Position numbers and translations under genes: made by a program. The notes under the pieces were generated by a model. That model searched no databases and was not told where the DNA came from. It saw only the letters and a list, made by a program, of their open reading frames with translations. Below, piece after piece: positions 1 to 11,000 of a stretch of 64,000 nt of DNA. Source of the stretch: Musa acuminata AAA Group (Eukaryota; Streptophyta; Magnoliopsida; Zingiberales; Musaceae); the NCBI RefSeq assembly GCF_036884655.1, contig NC_088355.1, positions 25,543,001 to 25,607,000 of the forward strand, given 5' to 3'. Each line of letters begins with the position of its first letter. The stretch's first letter is position 1.

Positions 1-2
1 TG

Positions 3-1215
3 AAAGAGTCAAAAATCAATCTTTTGTTACACTCTTTCGAACTTTTCCGGATGAAACTGAGTGAGACTATTGGCGACATGTTTACCCGTTTCACGGATGT
101 CGTCAACGGTTTAAAAGGACTCAGAAAAAGTTTTTCGGATTTTGAGCTCGTAAATAAGATTCTAAGATCCTTTCCTAAGAGTTGGGATCCTAAAGTCACT
201 GCTATTCAAGAGGCCAAAGATCTAAACAACTTCCCTCTTGAAGAACTAATCGGGTCATTAATGACCTACGAGATAACTTGCAAAGCTCATGAAGAGCAAG
301 AAGACATCCTTCCAAAGAACAGGAAGGATATGACACTTAGAATTTCAGAAGACCACTTGAGAGAAAACTCAAGTGATGAAGACTGTGACGATGACTTGGC
401 ACTTCTAACAAGAAAATTTAAAAAAATTATTAAAAGAAAAATGTTTAAGAATGAAACAAAAAATAAATTTGAACCCAAGAAGGACAAAGTTATTTGCTAT
501 GAGTGCAAGAAGCCAGGACACTATAAGAGTGATTGTCCCCAAGTCAAGAAGAGAACATCAAAGAAGAAGGCACTCAAAGCAACGTGGGATGACTCGAGTG
601 CGTCCGAAGAAGAGGAGTCCAACACCGAGCAAGTTGCTCATTACACCTTAATGGCCATCGGAGAGGAGGTAATGAATTTAATAGATGCAGATTTATCATT
701 TGATGAATTATTAAATGTCTTCCATGACTTAATTGATGAATGTAAGATTATTAGAAGAAAATATAAATTGCTAAAAAAGGAGCATGATAGTCTTACTTGT
801 AATTTTGATAAGTTAAAAACTGAATATAATGATAGTTTAAGTTCATGCATAAAATGTCATGATCTAGAAACTCTCCAAAAGGAAAACTTGCTACTTAAGG
901 ACACCTTGAAGAAATTCGAGGTTGGTAGCAAGTCATTGAACATGATCCTTGCAAACAAGGGTCACGTTCCCAAAAGAAGTGGAATCGGATTTGTGAGAAG
1001 TCCTCACCAAAATCTAACCACCTTCATAAAAGGCCCCATCTTATATGTTCGACACTAAAGCAAATGCAACTTTTGTTAAGAAAATTAGTCTGAACAAATT
1101 AATTTGGGTTCCTAAAGGAACCATGATAAATTCTATGCAACATGATAAACAATGTAAATCTATTTTTGAGGCACCCAAAATCAAATGGGTACCTAAAGAT
1201 CATCCTTTCTTATAA
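3..1215 (+). pseudogene. gag: gag of element G (SIRE Copia), 5'-truncated by the window and broken
   Basis: This is the Copia nucleocapsid/capsid polyprotein. The window opens inside the frame, about 112 residues in when compared with the intact gag of element A. The UBN2-type gag core, an acidic serine-rich stretch, and one CCHC zinc knuckle (CX2CX4HX4C, about 492-533) are visible. A CAA-to-TAA change stops the frame at 1056-1058. About 40 nt that would hold the second zinc knuckle are then missing, and the frame resumes through the conserved tail to a TAA at 1213-1215. The final stop is TAA, not the TAG seen in the pol-bearing relatives A, B and J. Element E has the homologous decayed copy. 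Confidence 0.85.
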
Positions 1216-2073
1216 AGACATAAAACATCTTAAGTTGGGAGCAAGAAATAATATCCTGCTCTTTGGATTCTCGATATTCATGACACGAGATCCAAAAAGA
1301 ACTCGCGATGCTCTCTAGCCTAAATAACAGAAGAGGATTAGAAAGTTAAAATTACAAATGTGATATAGATATAATCCTATTTGATCTCTCAGAATTGGAA
1401 ACCCATGATCCTCACTTCACATATCCTGTAGATTTTCAAACTCATTGATTTCATCCGTTTGTTACTTTCAATTCCAACTATATCATGAACCTACTAAGTT
1501 TGTCATAAACTTGCAAGGCTTACCAATCTGAACAATCCGTCACAAACAAGTATGCACATCACAAGATCTATCTTGATCATGCAAAATTTCTTATCTTACA
1601 ATAAAAATTCTTACGTAATTATGTAAATAAAGTTGATTGCTCTAAATGAAAATTCTTCTCAAGTCAAAAACTTTCAAATCAGATCACACTACGGTCAGAA
1701 CAAGTGCTCACCGCCTGCAAGTGGTGGCACCGCCCCAGCTGGGGGTAGCACCTCCGGCTGTCACGTGTTGCAAGCGGTTGCACCGCCCCAGCTAGAGGTG
1801 CAACCGCCCGCAACTCTGCCCCTTTTTAACCCGAGCTAGGGCCGGCGGTGGAACCGACCCCAACTCACTCCTTTCCCCTCTTTACTCTTCCAAAGCTTCT
1901 CCACCTCCATTTCTCCCCTCATAGCATACCAAATACTCCTCATTTCGAAGCAAAAGATCAACAATATTTCCCTATCTTGAAGATCTCACTAAGGTATTCT
2001 TTAAGAAGCCCTTAAATTCTGTTTTTGATTCATTTACTCTTGCTCATTACTATCCTCCTAAACAGCAGTAGTT
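1216..2073 (+). other. Noncoding spacer of element G between gag and the captured ORF, with a promoter-like GC block
   Basis: No gene is visible here. The first ~60 nt after the gag stop weakly resemble the start of SIRE pol (protease region), badly eroded. At 1710-1860 there is a GC-rich block of 'GGCGGTTGCACC'-like units, the same motif that lies upstream of the TATA box in the SIRE LTRs. It is followed by a pyrimidine-rich stretch and then the ATG of the captured ORF. The same spacer occurs inverted in element E at 26530-27398. I infer that the captured ORF may have brought its own promoter and 5' UTR. Confidence 0.6.
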
Positions 2074-3183
2074 ATGGGGTCTAGAAGATCCTCAAGGGAC
2101 AAAGGGAAGAGGAGATTAGTGGAAGATTTTGATCTTACCGTTTTCGATTCAAAATATCATGCTGAAAAGTTTTCCTCTTTCGAATTTAGGAGTGTCAATA
2201 AGGGAAAACATGTTGATTTAAATGAACTAAGAGACTTAGAGACAATCCAATAGTTTGCAAACTTAGATCTACTCCCTATTTTACAAATTAATGAACCAAT
2301 CTATCCAAGACTTGTTAGATTGTTTTACAATAACATACAAGTAGATGAAGAAGAAAGAATGTCTACCTATCTCTTAGGACAACACATCTCTATTACGGAT
2401 AAATTCATTTGCGACATGATAGGCATTCCCATAAAAAGTAGAGGACTTTACTTTAGAGGATCATGGGATGATGAAACTGTCAGGACAACATATGTTGAAG
2501 CCTTAGGAACTATTTTCGCCAATCCCAACTTAACTTTTGTTCCTAAAAGTTGTGAACATCTACTACCACTAAACACTAAGGTACTTCATCATATCCTAAC
2601 TAGCATCATTCTCCCTAAACAATACCATCATGATGAAGTAAGCCAATTAGAATTAGGAACTATGTATTTGATCATGAAAGGACATGACATCTGTCTTGGT
2701 TATCTTATCCAGCAAAACATATTAGAACTATCTAAGAAAGACATGATGCTTCCATATGGTGGTATAATCACTAGAATACTGAAAGCCTACGATATTCTAA
2801 TACCACCGGAAGAAGAAGTAATAAAAGTAGATAGGTTTAGCATAATAAATAAAAATCTACTTCACCGATTAAGATGTGTTTATAGAAACGGTAACTGGGT
2901 TAGAATGCCTAGAAGAACCGATCCCCCTCAACCTGAACCAGAACCGGAAACACCAGTCTTTAGGGGTACTCACTCTCCTCCGATCTGTCCCTTTGAGGAA
3001 ACACATTCATTTGAGCCAGCTCATACATCATATGGCGAAGATATTGGGATTCAGATGGACCAATTTGAACAAAGACAAGAACGGCTTGAACATCGACAAG
3101 ATCAAATCCTATCTGAGTTGAAGCAAATTCATCGACAATTTGACTCTTTATTTAGGCATTTTAATTTTCCACCTCCTGAATGA
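2074..3183 (+). pseudogene. Captured ORF in element G, putative plant transposon protein-like (one nonsense codon)
   Basis: From ATG 2074 one frame runs 370 codons to TGA, interrupted only by TAG at 2251-2253 where the E copy has tryptophan. The protein starts with a basic segment, then has a globular region of about 230 residues: an 'EPIYPRLVRLFYNNI' block, an 'ISITDKFICDMIGIP' block, and an 'LPYGGIITRIL' block. It then has a Pro/Glu-rich linker and a Gln/Glu/Arg-rich C-terminal coiled coil (about residues 325-365). These blocks recall the plant-specific 'putative plant transposon protein' domain, known from uncharacterised plant proteins. That assignment is from memory of the family style and needs a profile search. 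The ORF is in the sense direction and occupies the place of pol. Confidence 0.65.
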
Positions 3184-3433
3184 GCTTGTATATGTATTGT
3201 AAACTCTTTATGTTACTCACTATGATCATAATGCCTTGTGCCTTGATCCTTGATCTGGTTACCTGATGTATTTATTTGTGAGCAGAGTTACAAACATCAC
3301 TCATTGTTTAATCTCGTTACTCGCTGTCGGATTTTACATCGAAACTAAATGTTTTTGAAAACCTTGTGTCTTGATTTCCATGATAAATATGATTTATGAA
3401 AATGATATACCAATGCAGTTGATGCGTCATGTT
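3184..3433 (+). other. Spacer of element G between captured ORF and pol tail, ending at the insertion point of E
   Basis: Noncoding. It matches, inverted, the stretch 25196-25425 of element E. The last five bases (ATGTT) are the left copy of the target-site duplication of E. Confidence 0.7.
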
Positions 3434-4514
3434 TGTTAGGATCAAGAGCACTAAGAGGGGCGGTGAATTAGTGCAGCGGAAATCTTACAACGATAAAGCA
3501 CGTTCGAACGATAAAAACGATTTCGGTGTGAAAGCCGATTCTAAGATTACTTTAACTTAAGATCAAGCGAGATGACGTTAAAATCAATCTATGAAGGCAG
3601 TTTGCAGTTATGATGAAGACCAGATTGTAAGTGCAAACTAAAATACGACGTTCGTACGAAGAAGCTGATTTACGTCTAAATGCTGATTCGTAAATCACTT
3701 GATTAGGCGAAATGCAGTTTAAGCAAGTATATAAAGGCAATTTGCAGTTATGATTGAAATCAAAACGTAAATGCAAACTGAAATATGATGATCGTACGAA
3801 AAAATAGATTTACGTCTAAACGCTGATTGGAAAGTGCAAAGCTTGAAACCTGATCGTATATGCGCAGAAAGCAGTAAGCTTTAGAGGAGGTTTGCAGTAA
3901 AGATAATATGCTCAAAGTAAATACAAACCGAGATTTAGAGTAGTTCGGTCAATCTTGACCTACTCCACTTTTGGCTTCCTCCACCGACGAGGTCATCGAC
4001 GTCAACTAGAGGCCTTCCTTCAATAGGCAAAGGCCAACCACCCTTTTACAGTTTCACTCCTTTTGACGGGCTTAGGAGATAACCCTTACAGAATTTTCTC
4101 TCCTCTCTTTACAACTCAGAACTTGGAAGAACAGAGGGAGAAGAGCTTTTAGCCTTTACAACAATTTTGAGCTCTAAGAATCACAGAAAAAGATCAAGAT
4201 TTCGGTGTTAGTTGATTGCTCTTTCAATGCTGAATGGGTGGCGTATTTATAGGCCCCAACCCAGTTCAAATTTGGAGCTCAAAACTGTCAATTCTCGGAA
4301 TTCCGGGATCAGGCGGTTGCACCTCCTGACTGGAGCGGTTGCACTGCCTGGCAGAGCTCGAAGATTCAGCCTCTGGGCGGTACTACCTCTTGTCAAGGGT
4401 AGTTGCACATCCTGACAGAGCTCGAAGACCGAGCTCCTAGCGGTTGCACCTCCTGACTGAGGCGGTTGCACCGCTTGGCAGAGCTCGAAGACCGAGCTCA
4501 GGCGGTGACACCTC
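3434..4514 (-). repeat. 3' LTR of element E, distal part (sense-strand 3' portion)
   Basis: It starts on the + strand with TGTTAGGATCAAGAGCAC, the complement of the conserved SIRE LTR end. It contains ACGTCTAAA-type repeats and, at 4244-4251, the complement of the LTR TATA box TATAAATA. It breaks at 4514 inside the GC-rich motif array, where element F is inserted (duplication ACCTC 4510-4514). It continues at 23340. Confidence 0.88.
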
Positions 4515-4918
4515 TGTTAGGATCGAGAGCACTAAGAGGGGGGGGGGGGGGGTGAATTAGTGCAGCGGAAATCTTTCAGCGATTAAAAACGAAAGCTGCG
4601 TTCGTTTGATAAAAACTATTTTGATGCAAAAGCCGATTCTAAGAATACTTATGATTAAGTGCAGTTTACGTCTAAACACAGTTTGCGTCTAAGCGCAGTT
4701 TACACAGTTTGTGTCTAAATGTAGTTTGCGTCTAAATGCAGATTGCGTCTAAGCGCAGTTTGCGTCTAAGATCAGAGTGCGTCTAAGCGCAGTGCAGTTT
4801 GCGTCTAAACGCAGTTTTACGTCTAAACACAATTTTACGTCTAAACGTAGTTTTACATCTAAACGCAGTTTGTGTCTAAACGCAGTTTGACATCTAAACA
4901 AAGTTTTAAAGGGATCTG
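4515..4918 (-). repeat. 3' LTR of element F, distal part
   Basis: Begins with TGTTAGGATCGAGAGCAC and a run of about 15 G, then a degenerate array of ACGTCTAAACGCAGTTT-like units (about 4655-4910). Element A interrupts it after ATCTG at 4914-4918. The uninterrupted equivalent is in the 5' LTR of F at 21337-21341, which gives the empty site. Confidence 0.88.
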
Positions 4919-5045
4919 TGTTAGGATCGAGAGCACTAAGAGGGGGGGGGTGAATTAGTGCAGCGGAAATCTTATAACGATTAAAAACCAAAAGCTGCGT
5001 TTGTTCAAAAACTATTATGATGCAAAAACAAATTCTCAGTTTGTA

Positions 5046-5345
5046 TCTAAGTGCAGTTTGCGTCTAAGCGCAGATTGCGTCTAAGCGCAGTTTTGCGTCT
5101 AAGCGCAGATTACGTCTAAGCGCAGTTTTGCGTCTAAGCGCAGTTTTGCGTCTAAACTCAGATTTACGTCTAAATGCAGATTTACGTCTAAACGCAGATT
5201 TACGTCTAAACGCAGTTTTACGTCTAAACGTAGTTTTACGTCTAAACGCAGATTTACGTCTAAACGTAGTTTTACGTCTAAACGCAGTTTTACGTCTAAA
5301 CGCAGATTTACGTCTAAACGCAGTTAGACGCAGATTTACGTCTAA
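5046..5345. repeat. 18-bp tandem array (TTTACGTCTAAACGCAG units) in the 3' LTR of A
   Basis: About 16 units of a roughly 18-bp repeat, with TTTTACG/TTTGCG and AAACGC/AAGCGC variants. It lies downstream of the TATA box in the sense direction, so it should be in the transcribed R/U5 part. Identical copies lie at 12889-13188, and degenerate ones in the LTRs of F. The repeat period is a multiple of three, so it creates Leu-Arg-Leu-Asn open frames that are not genes. Confidence 0.9.
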
Positions 5346-6064
5346 ACTTTGAAACTCGTTTGTATACTCGCAGAAGGCAGTATGCAGTTGAAACTAAGAC
5401 GTAAACGTGAACAGAAATATGATGATTGAGCGAAGAAAGCCGATTTACGTCTGAATGCAGTTTTACGTCTAAATGTTGAAACTCGTTCGTAAAATCGTAG
5501 AGGACAGATTGCAGTTATTAATAGGATTAAAATGTAAGCGTAAACTGCAAGGAAGCTCGTTCGTAAAAGCACGGAAAACAGTTCTACAGAATCAAACGTA
5601 AACGTAAACTGTAATGTATGAAAATACGAGTTTACGTCTGAATGCAGATTTGGAAGAACAGCACTTAGATCTTGTTCGTGAAAGCACAGAGAGCAGTAGT
5701 GATGAGGGAGGTTTGCAGTAATGATAAAGTGCTCGAAAATAAACGCAAACCAGAGATTTAGAGTGGTTCGGTCAGCCTTGACCTACTCCACTTTTGGCTT
5801 CCTCCACCGATGAGGTTGCCGACGTCAACTAGGTGCCTTCCTTCAATGGGCGAAGGCCAAACTTCCCTCTTACAATTTCTCTCCTTTTGGCAGGCTTAGG
5901 AGACAACCTTTACAGACCTTTCTCTCCTCACTTTACAATTGAAAACTTGAAGAACAGAAGGAGGAGACTTAAAGGCTTTACAACACTTTTGAGCTCTTTA
6001 GAATCACAGAAAAGATCACAATTTTGGTAAAGGTCTGTATCTTTTCAGTGCTGAATGGGTGGGG

Positions 6065-6072
6065 TATTTATA
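6065..6072 (-). promoter_or_regulatory. TATA box of the 3' LTR of element A
   Basis: TATAAATA on the - strand inside a GGGGCCTATAAATACCCC context, followed by CCACCCATTCAGCA, where transcription (start of R) would be expected about 30 nt downstream. The same block is kept in the LTRs of E, F and G; B keeps the TATAAATA. Confidence 0.8.
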
Positions 6073-6529
6073 GGCCCCAAACCAATTCAAAATTCGAGCT
6101 CAAAACGATCAAATCGATCAAATCCCAGAATTCTGGGATCAGGCGGTTGCACCTCTCGACTGGAGAGGTGGCACCGCCTGGCAGAGCTCGAAGACTGAGC
6201 TCTGCCGATTGCTTCTCTCTGCCAGAGCTCGAAGACTGAGCTCGATGGTTGCATCACCTGGCAGAGCTCGAAGACTGAGCTTGGTGAATGCATCACCTGG
6301 CAGAGCTCGAAACTGAGCTCGGTGGTTGCATCACCTGGCAGAGCTCCAAGCTGAGCTCAGGCTGATCCACCTCTCTGCCAAAGCTCGAAGACTGAGCTTG
6401 GTGAATGCATCACCTTGGCAGAGCTCGAGACTGAGCTCAGGCTGATGCACCAATCTGCCAGAGCTCGAAGACTGAGCTTGGTGGTTGCATCGCCTGGCAG
6501 AGCTCGGAACTTGAGCTCTGGCGGTGCAA

Positions 6530-6770
6530 CCTCTTGGCTGGGGCGGTTGCACCTCCCAGCCTCGCAGCCCAGGCGGTTGCACCTCCTGGCTGGGGCGGTT
6601 GCACCTCTCAACCCCTCAGCCCAGGCGGTTGCACCTCCTGGCTGGGGCGGTTGCACCTCTCAACCCCACAGCCCAGGCGGTTGCACCTCCTGGCTGGGGC
6701 GGTTGCACCTCTCAACCCCACAGCCCAGGCGGTTGCACCTCTTGGCTGGGGCGGTTGCACCTCCTGGTGC
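6530..6770. repeat. 52-bp GC-rich tandem repeat in the U3 of A
   Basis: Successive units alternate CAGGCGGTTGCACCTCC and CTGGGGCGGTTGCACCTC, with a period of about 52 bp, lying directly upstream of the TATA box in the sense direction. The matching array in the 5' LTR is about 14373-14613. Confidence 0.85.
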
Positions 6771-7292
6771 AATCAGGGTCCGAATGGTTCACTCCATTCG
6801 ACCCACTTTGAATCTTTTCAGGGGCCCAATTGCCCCAAGATTAAGCTAATGGGGTCACCTCCCATTTTCATGCTTAATCATCATGCTAACTACGATTAAC
6901 TCTAAGACAACTTCTGCAGCTTTGCTCCGATGCGTCAATCGCTTCTTCCGGCGAGTTTCCGGCCAACTTCCGTCGATCAACCGATAACCCTCGGTGATCC
7001 TTCTGCGGACATCCGGCATACTCCTGGACTTTGCGACGATCCACTTGGCGAGTTCCGACGAGCTTCGCTTGGCAAGCTTCTGGACTTCTCGGATCTGTTC
7101 TCTCTGAACCTCCGACGACCGTCCGAACTTCCGTCGAACTCTCGAACTCCCAACGTGATCATGATCTTGACTCCGGCGCAACTCCTGCTGCTTGTCTTAC
7201 TCTCATCGTAGTTAATCCTGCACACTTATCTCAACACATAGATTAGATAACAAATGACAATTGACTTCATCATCAAAATCCGAGATTCAACA

Positions 7293-8067
7293 ATCTCCCC
7301 CTTTTTGATGATGACAATCAATTGATAAAGGAGTTGTCCTTAACTCCCCCTATCTATATGCCATAGTTGAGAGAAGTCAACCTTGAATTCAAGACCTAAG
7401 AATTCAAGTGACGTATTGATAAGTTAGATCAGTTAAACTTATCAATGCTCCCATCATGATGCCTATCATGATGTATCTCTTCAAGAATTATGTCAAGGCA
7501 TGACATACATCATCAAGTTTGTATGATAGTGTTTGTAACCAATCATCATGTAATCATATAAAGCTACGAAGGACTTTTTACATGATGCTCACATTTAAGA
7601 TTTTCTAGTAAGTTTGCATTTTCTTCAAATCAAGATATGATGCAAACTATAGTACATGTTCACATATCTCTTGGTGATGCAAGGATGGCATAACATTGTT
7701 TATAGCATCACTCAAGTATTTGCAACTATGACATAGATATGATTATGGCAGTTCAGCTATGACATAGTGTTTATCAATTCATATTTTTCTCCCCCTTTGT
7801 CATCAACAAAAAGCATGATAGCATTATCAAGTATATAAAGGAAGTCATGACACATATATCTCTTTATTGTTTTTGCTTGACGGAGGAAAGTCATTTTCCA
7901 AAGAGTTTTCATAAGAGTGTACGGGAACATCCCATTTTTAGCATACAACCCGAAAAATGAACTTCTTACATGCATTTGGTTAAAAATATTTGTCACATAA
8001 TTTGCAACATGTTATTTGATCAAGCGTTGTCAAGGCATGTAATAGTAATAACATCCGAAAAATAATT
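7293..8067 (-). other. 3' noncoding region of element A with multiple polypurine tracts
   Basis: No gene. The main polypurine tract, on the - strand AAAAAGGGGGAGAT, abuts the 3' LTR (7293-7306). Two further purine tracts with a GGGGGAG core lie at 7344-7350 and 7788-7800, the latter next to a TTTTTGTTGATGACAAA context. Repeated polypurine tracts upstream of the 3' LTR are a described hallmark of Sireviruses. No envelope-like frame is seen. Confidence 0.85.
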
Positions 8068-11000
8068 TTAACTAGTTAAAGTATTCGGACAATTCAACAT
8101 TCCTAATTCTCTTCTTATGTAATCAAATTGTTCTTCACATAGGGGTTTTGTGAAGATATCAGCCAGTTGATGTTTGGTATCAATAAACTCTATGGTTACA
8201 TCATGATTAGAGACATGATCTCGTATAAAGTGATGTCTAATATCAATGTGTTTTGTTCTTGAGTGTTGTATAGGATTTTTAGTTAAGCATATTGCACTCG
8301 TGTTATCACATTTAATGGGAATATCTTTAAGATTCACTTTGTAATCTTCTAAAGTGTTTTTCATCCATACAACTTGTGCACAGCATGCACTTGCTGCAAT
8401 GTATTCAGCTTCGGTTGTTGATAGGGCAACCGAGTTTTGTTTCTTAGATGACCAGGATACAAGGGCATGTCCTAAAAATTGACATGATCCTGATGTGCTT
8501 TTTCTGTCTAGTCTACAGCCAGCGAAGTCCGCATCAGCATAAGCTGTTAATTCAAAGTTTTCTGATTTTGGGTACCATAATCCTAGATTGGTAGTTCCAT
8601 TAAGATATCTGAGTATTCTTTTGACTGCTTTGAGATGAGATATCTTAGGGTCTGATTGAAATCTAGCACAAAGTCCTACACTGAACATGATGTCTGGTCT
8701 GGTGGCAGTGAGGTAAAGTAAACTTCCTATCATACCCCTATAGGTTTTTTGATCGAAGCTTTCTCCATTCTCATCAATCTCTAACTTAGTGGAGGTGCTC
8801 ATAGGAGTGTCAATGGCTTTTGAATTATTCATTTTGAACTTCTTTAGCAGACTCACAGCATATTTGGTTTGACTAATAAAGATGCCATTGCTTAGTTGTT
8901 TGATTTGTAGGCCTAAAAAGAATGTTAACTCTCCCATTAGACTCATTTCGAATTCATGACTCATAGTTTTTGCAAAGGATTCACAAAGAGACTCATTTGT
9001 AGAACCAAAGATAATATCATCAACATAAATCTGAATAATGAGAAAATCATTTTCAAAATTTTTGATAAACAATGTGGTATCAACCTTGCCTTTTATGAAA
9101 TTATTTTCAATCAGAAAAGAGCTAAGTCTCTCATACCAAGCCCTTGGGGCTTGTTTTAAACCATAGAGAGCTTTAGTTAATCTAAACACATGATTAGGGT
9201 AGCCATTATTTTCAAATCCAGGAGGTTGTTCAACATAAACTTCTTCGGAAATGAAACCATTTAGAAAAGCGCTTTTAACATCCATTTGAAATAACTTAAA
9301 ATTATTGCAACTAGCGTAGGCAAGGAGCATCCTTATGGCTTCCAATCGAGCCACAGGTGCGAAGGTTTCTTCGTAATCGATACCTTCTTCTTGGTTGAAA
9401 CCTTTGGCCACTAATCTAGCCTTGTTTCTAACCACGATACCATTTTCATCTTGCTTGTTTCTAAAGACCCATTTAGTACCAATTACTAAATGGTCATTTG
9501 GCCTAGGAACAAGCGTCCACACCTCATTTCTCTCAAATTGATTTAACTCATCTTGCATTGCGATAATCCATGAATCATCTTTCATGGCTTCATCAACACA
9601 TTTGGGTTCAATTTGGGAGAGAAAAGCGGCGTTGGCACAAAAGTTTTTAAAAGAAGATCGTGTTTGAACCCCCTTTGAGGTGTCTCCTAGGATTAGCTCC
9701 TTAGGATGAGCATCTATATACTTCCAATCCTTGGGTAAGGATGTTTTGGAAGTGGATGCAACCAAGTTGCTAGTTGGAGACGGGGTTTCGTTTAAATTCA
9801 AGGAATCAAAATTAATATCATCATCAAGATCATTTTTCTTAATTTCTGAAATCTCATTGAAAACAACATGGATGGATTCTTCAATAATTAAGGTTCTTTT
9901 ATTGAAGATGCGAAAAGCTTTAGAAACTGAAGAATAACCAAGAAAGATTCCTTCATCAGATTTAGCATCGAATTTTTCTAAGTTATCCTTTTCATTCAAG
10001 ACAAAACATTTACACCCAAAGACTTTAAAATATGAGACATTGGGTTTTTTGTTATTCCATAACTCATAAGGAGTTTTGGTGAGTAAGGGTCTTACTAGGA
10101 CTCTATTTAAAATATAACATGCAGTGTTTACAGCTTCGGCCCAAAAATATTTGGGTAGGCTATGTTCATTCAACATGGTTCTTGCCATTTCTTGTAAATT
10201 TCGATTTTTTCTTTCTACTACCCCATTTTGTTGAGGATTTCTTGGAGTAGAGAAGTTATGGTTGTATCCGTTGAGTTCACAGAATTCTTGGAAGTCATGG
10301 TTTTGAAATTCTCCACCGTGATCACTTCTAATTGACGAAATCATAGATTCCTTCTCATTTTGAACAAGTTTACAAAACTTGGTAAAATGTCTAAAGCATT
10401 CATTTTTTTGTTTTAAGAAGTAGGTCCATGTATATCTGCTGTAGTCATCAATAATGACAAAGGCGTATTTGCTACCTCCTAGACTCGATGTAGAGATTGG
10501 TCCGAACAAGTCCATATGGATCAATTGTAAGGGCCTAGAGGTGCTTATTTGATTCTTAGCTTTGAAGCTACCCCTAATTTGCTTACCTAATTGGCAAGCA
10601 TCACATACATTATCTTTGATGAACTTGATATGAGGAATTCCTCTTACAAGTTCTCTAGATGATACTTGATTGATTAGTTTCATGCTAGCGTGACCTAATC
10701 TTCTATGCCATAGCCAAGCATCCTCATTCATAACGGCAAAGCACATTTCATCACATAAGTCATTGATGTCAATAGTGTATACGTTGTTTTGTTTTAATGC
10801 AATCATAGATACATTTTTGTGTGGTTTTTCAATGATGCAGGCATTAGATTCAAATCTTATAATATATCCTTTATCACATAATTGACTAATGCTCAAGAGG
10901 TTATGTTTTAAACCATCAACTAGTAAAACATCTTCAATAGAGAGGTTGGATTTGTTACCTATGGTTCCTTTGCCAATGATTTTACCCTTGTTGTTGTCTC

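Larger units (their letters stand above)
4919..7292 (-). repeat. 3' LTR of element A
   Basis: Terminal TG...CA. Read on the - strand it contains, in order: a CpG-rich block (about 7170-6921), a GC-rich motif array built of 'GGCGGTTGCACC' units including about 4-5 copies of a 52-bp repeat (about 6770-6530), a TATA box at 6065-6072, and an 18-bp tandem array (about 5345-5046). It closes with a poly-C run and CTCTTAGTGCTC near the end. The length equals that of the 5' LTR. Confidence 0.95.

Noticed and set aside
3434..4514. Solo LTR
   Set aside because: It first looks like a solo LTR fragment, but it continues at 23340 and pairs with 29032-36001 through the ATGTT duplication, so it is half of the 3' LTR of E.
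5046..5345. Possible CRISPR-like array
   Set aside because: Units are contiguous, without unique spacers, inside a retrotransposon LTR of a plant genome.
5128..5352. Open frames of Leu-Arg-Leu-Asn repeats (also 12971-13195)
   Set aside because: They are translations of the 18-bp LTR tandem array, whose period is a multiple of three. No start context, no conserved product.
6415..6899. Gly/Ala/Pro-rich overlapping frames on both strands (and the copies at 14258-14742)
   Set aside because: Products of the GC-rich U3 tandem repeats. Several frames are open at once because the sequence is repetitive.
7293..8067. Envelope-like third ORF downstream of pol in A, as in some Sireviruses
   Set aside because: Only short frames, no membrane segment or signal peptide. 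The region is noncoding with polypurine tracts.
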